From JAWPMT01 sp965215825 (GTDB lineage: Bacteria > Bacteroidota > Bacteroidia > Cytophagales > Cyclobacteriaceae), in contig CBDCEM010000002.1 in the NCBI GenBank assembly GCA_965215825.1, forward strand, positions 2,028,055 to 2,092,054: a stretch of 64,000 nucleotides of DNA, given 5' to 3'. A program made the translations under genes and the position numbers. The notes under the pieces were generated by a model that made no database searches, was not told the DNA's origin, and was given only the letters and a program-made list of their open reading frames with translations. Every line of letters starts with the position of its first letter. The stretch's first letter is position 1. Below, piece after piece: positions 61,884 through 64,000 of this stretch.

Positions 61884-63881
61884 ATGAAAAACACATTTCT
61901 GTTACTCTTTAACACTTTATTGTTCTTCTCCTGTTCTACGGAGCAATCAGAGGTGTACGAATCCATTGACTACAGCCTCTATTTCGGAGACAATAAATCG
62001 GGATTTATGAAGAGTTCGAAATTAGAAAATGGCTCTTACAGATTCGTTTGGGAATACAATGATCGGGGAAGAGGACCTCATTTGAACGAGACAATAAAAC
62101 TGGATGCCAACGGGTATCCTGAGTTTCTGGAAGTTATTGGTCACAATTATCTAAAGGATACGGTGAATGAAATATTCACTGCTGATGGAACGATTGCTGA
62201 ATGGAAAAGTAGATCTGAAAGTGGGAATCGGGAAATTGATCAACCTGCGTTTTACGTTGGTGTGAACAGCACTTTAGGCAATACCGAGTTACTGATCAGA
62301 AATATGCTGATCAGGCAAAAAGAGTCTGTGGAGCTGTACCCAAACGGACAAGTCACCATTTCGGATATCGAGGAGTTGAAAATCAGCGATACCCTGGACC
62401 TGAAATTGATAGAGATTGTAGGCTTTTCTTTCTCACCGTTTTACATGTGGTTTGATTCGGAAAATCGACTTTTCGCAGCACCTTCCTCGTGGCTTACAAC
62501 GATCAGGAATGGATATGAACCATTAACAACTCAGCTTTATGAGTTACAGACTAAAAAGGAGAAGGAATACTTTAAGAAAACTGCTGAGAAAAATACCGAA
62601 ACTCCAGGTGGAAAAGTAGCTATTACAAATGCCAATATTTTCGATTCCAATACAGGTGAAATCATCAGGAATCAACACGTAATTCTCAACGGAAATAAAA
62701 TTGAAAATATCATAGATGGTTCTCAGGAACTTCCGGAAGTGACCCAAGTAATTGACGGAGCCAACCATACGCTTATGCCCGGCCTTTTCGACATGCACAC
62801 ACATTTGGATCGATCTTCAGGTATTCTGAATCTGGCGGCTGGTGTTACTTCAGTGAGAGACCTTGCCAATTCTTTCGATCTGCCTGATATAAGAGATGAA
62901 TTCAATGAAAACACGGTCTTGGGGCCGAGAATTCTGGTAATGAGTGGTTTCGTTGATCAGGCAGGACCTTATGCGGGCCCAATTGGTAAAATTGTTAGCT
63001 CACTGGAGGAAGGGTTGGAAGCCATCGATTTCTATAAAGAAAGAGGTTATCATCAAATTAAGCTGTACAGTTCCATCGATCCGACTTGGGTCAAGCCACT
63101 GGCTGATAAGGCGCATGAAATGGGCTTAAGGGTCTCTGGTCATATTCCTGCGTATATGCTGGCGGAAGAGGCTGTACGTGCGGGGTACAACGAAATTCAG
63201 CACATCAATATGATTGCGCTTAATTTCATGTCTGATACGATTGATACAAGAACTCCTCTTAGATTTTCCATGATTGGGGAGCTCGCTCATACCATAGATC
63301 CTCAGGGAATAGCTTTTCAGTCTTTCGTAGCGCTACTCAAAGAGAAAAATATTGTGGTGGATCCAACTGTTGGGATTTTTGAAGGTATGCTGTCTAGCAA
63401 AGCAGGTGAACCAGATCCTCAAATGATTGAAGTGCTCGATCGACTACCTATTCAGGTTAGCCGGGGATTCTATTCGGGAGGACTGCCCATTCCAGATGGA
63501 AAAGAGCAGCAATACAAACAGTCATATAATAAGCTATTGGAAATGATCAAGGCCTTGTATGATGGTGGGATCACTATAGTTCCGGGTACTGACGCCTTGC
63601 CTGGTTTTACGTTGCACAAAGAGCTTGAAAACTATGTGAAAGCGGGAATCTCTGAAGCGGAGGTTCTCAAAATGGCAACTATCGTATCAGCTGGAGTTGC
63701 GGGGTATGAAGGTCTTTTGGGATCAATTGAGGAAGGAAAATTGGCAGACTTGATACTTATCGATGGTGATCCGTTGCAAAATATGAGCGACATCAGACGA
63801 GTTGTGTTGACCATTAAGGATGGTAAAATCTACGATCCGGAAAAGATGTATAATGCAATAGGGGTTAAGCATTTTGAATAA
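61884..63881 (+). CDS. amidohydrolase-family lipoprotein
   Basis: A 665-residue lipoprotein (signal to LLFFSC, Cys17). Residues 20-235 form a beta domain without recognised family. From about 245 there is a metal-dependent amidohydrolase: AITNANIFDSNTGEIIRNQH, the first metal motif FDMHTHLD, Lys in YHQIKLYSS, His in VSGHIPAYM and IQHINM, Asp in PGTDALPG, then the closing KLADLILIDGDPL segment. Likely a periplasmic dipeptidase- or imidazolonepropionase-like hydrolase of unknown substrate. The 195 bases upstream include a GC-rich CCTGGCTCTTGTCAGG hairpin. Confidence 0.87.
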   Translation: MKNTFLLLFNTLLFFSCSTEQSEVYESIDYSLYFGDNKSGFMKSSKLENGSYRFVWEYNDRGRGPHLNETIKLDANGYPEFLEVIGHNYLKDTVNEIFTADGTIAEWKSRSESGNREIDQPAFYVGVNSTLGNTELLIRNMLIRQKESVELYPNGQVTISDIEELKISDTLDLKLIEIVGFSFSPFYMWFDSENRLFAAPSSWLTTIRNGYEPLTTQLYELQTKKEKEYFKKTAEKNTETPGGKVAITNANIFDSNTGEIIRNQHVILNGNKIENIIDGSQELPEVTQVIDGANHTLMPGLFDMHTHLDRSSGILNLAAGVTSVRDLANSFDLPDIRDEFNENTVLGPRILVMSGFVDQAGPYAGPIGKIVSSLEEGLEAIDFYKERGYHQIKLYSSIDPTWVKPLADKAHEMGLRVSGHIPAYMLAEEAVRAGYNEIQHINMIALNFMSDTIDTRTPLRFSMIGELAHTIDPQGIAFQSFVALLKEKNIVVDPTVGIFEGMLSSKAGEPDPQMIEVLDRLPIQVSRGFYSGGLPIPDGKEQQYKQSYNKLLEMIKALYDGGITIVPGTDALPGFTLHKELENYVKAGISEAEVLKMATIVSAGVAGYEGLLGSIEEGKLADLILIDGDPLQNMSDIRRVVLTIKDGKIYDPEKMYNAIGVKHFE

Positions 63882-63980
63882 TGAGCTTTCTTCAAGCAAA
63901 GAAAAACTTCATTTTACCTGTCATATTTTTTCAGTTCGTACTACTAAAACCAATAGAGTACCAACACAAAATTTAATAGG

Positions 63981-64000
63981 ATGAAAAACAATAGTCAGGA
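63981..64000 (+). CDS. possible start of next gene (partial)
   Basis: ATGAAAAACAATAGTCAGGA opens a frame (MKNNSQ) preceded by AATAGG and cut by the window edge. Too short to judge beyond its position about 100 bases after the amidohydrolase. Confidence 0.3.

Noticed and set aside
1..64000. tRNA, rRNA or known riboswitch genes
   Set aside because: No cloverleaf, rRNA core or familiar riboswitch sequence was recognised by eye; a covariance search would be needed to exclude them.

Overview
The window comes from a Bacteroidota chromosome, most likely a marine or soil member of the Cytophagales. Support for this: TonB-dependent receptor/DUF4249 pairs, DUF2851, DUF5916 and DUF6090 proteins, LytTR regulators paired with LytS-type kinases, few Shine-Dalgarno sequences, and a TAnnTTTG-type promoter box. 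No rRNA or tRNA gene was recognised. The exact genus cannot be named from the sequence alone.

Left flank (1-21.3 kb), ordinary chromosome: a DUF2851 gene with a partial membrane gene, a TonB receptor/DUF4249/beta-barrel operon, an M20 peptidase, a large outer-membrane metallopeptidase-propeller-barrel fusion, a hemopexin-repeat protein, an LpxR-like lipid A deacylase, a BioF-like enzyme, a ParDE toxin-antitoxin locus whose toxin gene is split by a 383-bp element, a LytTR two-component pair, a CBM9/DUF5916 protein and a secreted propeller-like protein.

Central region (about 21.5-44.9 kb, with traces to 49.9 kb), visibly AT-richer: a cluster of attC-like sites and gene cassettes with no integron integrase in view (a CALIN-type array). 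Single genes or gene pairs on the + strand alternate with long imperfect palindromes whose ends resemble RYYYAAC and GTTRRRY. Cargo includes unknown membrane and secreted proteins, a deoxyribonucleotidase, a HEPN-like protein, a dicarboxylate symporter, a TPR protein, GNAT and zeta-like toxin-antitoxin modules, a DinB-like protein, a macro-domain remnant and an alpha/beta hydrolase. Two insertion sequences sit inside: an IS1111-type IS110 element inserted into an attC arm, and an IS21-family element that splits the TPR gene and is flanked by a CTATT duplication. A second LytTR pair and an ankyrin protein lie in the array but do not look like typical cassettes. Several genes are broken (macro-domain amber codon, zeta-like frameshift, chimeric ORF next to a 156-bp perfect repeat).

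Right flank (44.9-64 kb): a TolB-like/TPR membrane protein, DUF6090, GNAT and TylF-like proteins, a second copy of the deoxyribonucleotidase, a DEAD-box helicase, then a MarR-controlled set (FMN reductase; pirin, beta-barrel, isochorismatase-like hydrolase, small protein, MATE exporter) with matching TGTATATACA palindromes before the two units. It continues with an ECF sigma factor cluster, a RidA protein, a second MarR regulator beside a DoxX-like gene with shared CATGTAA operators, and an amidohydrolase lipoprotein.
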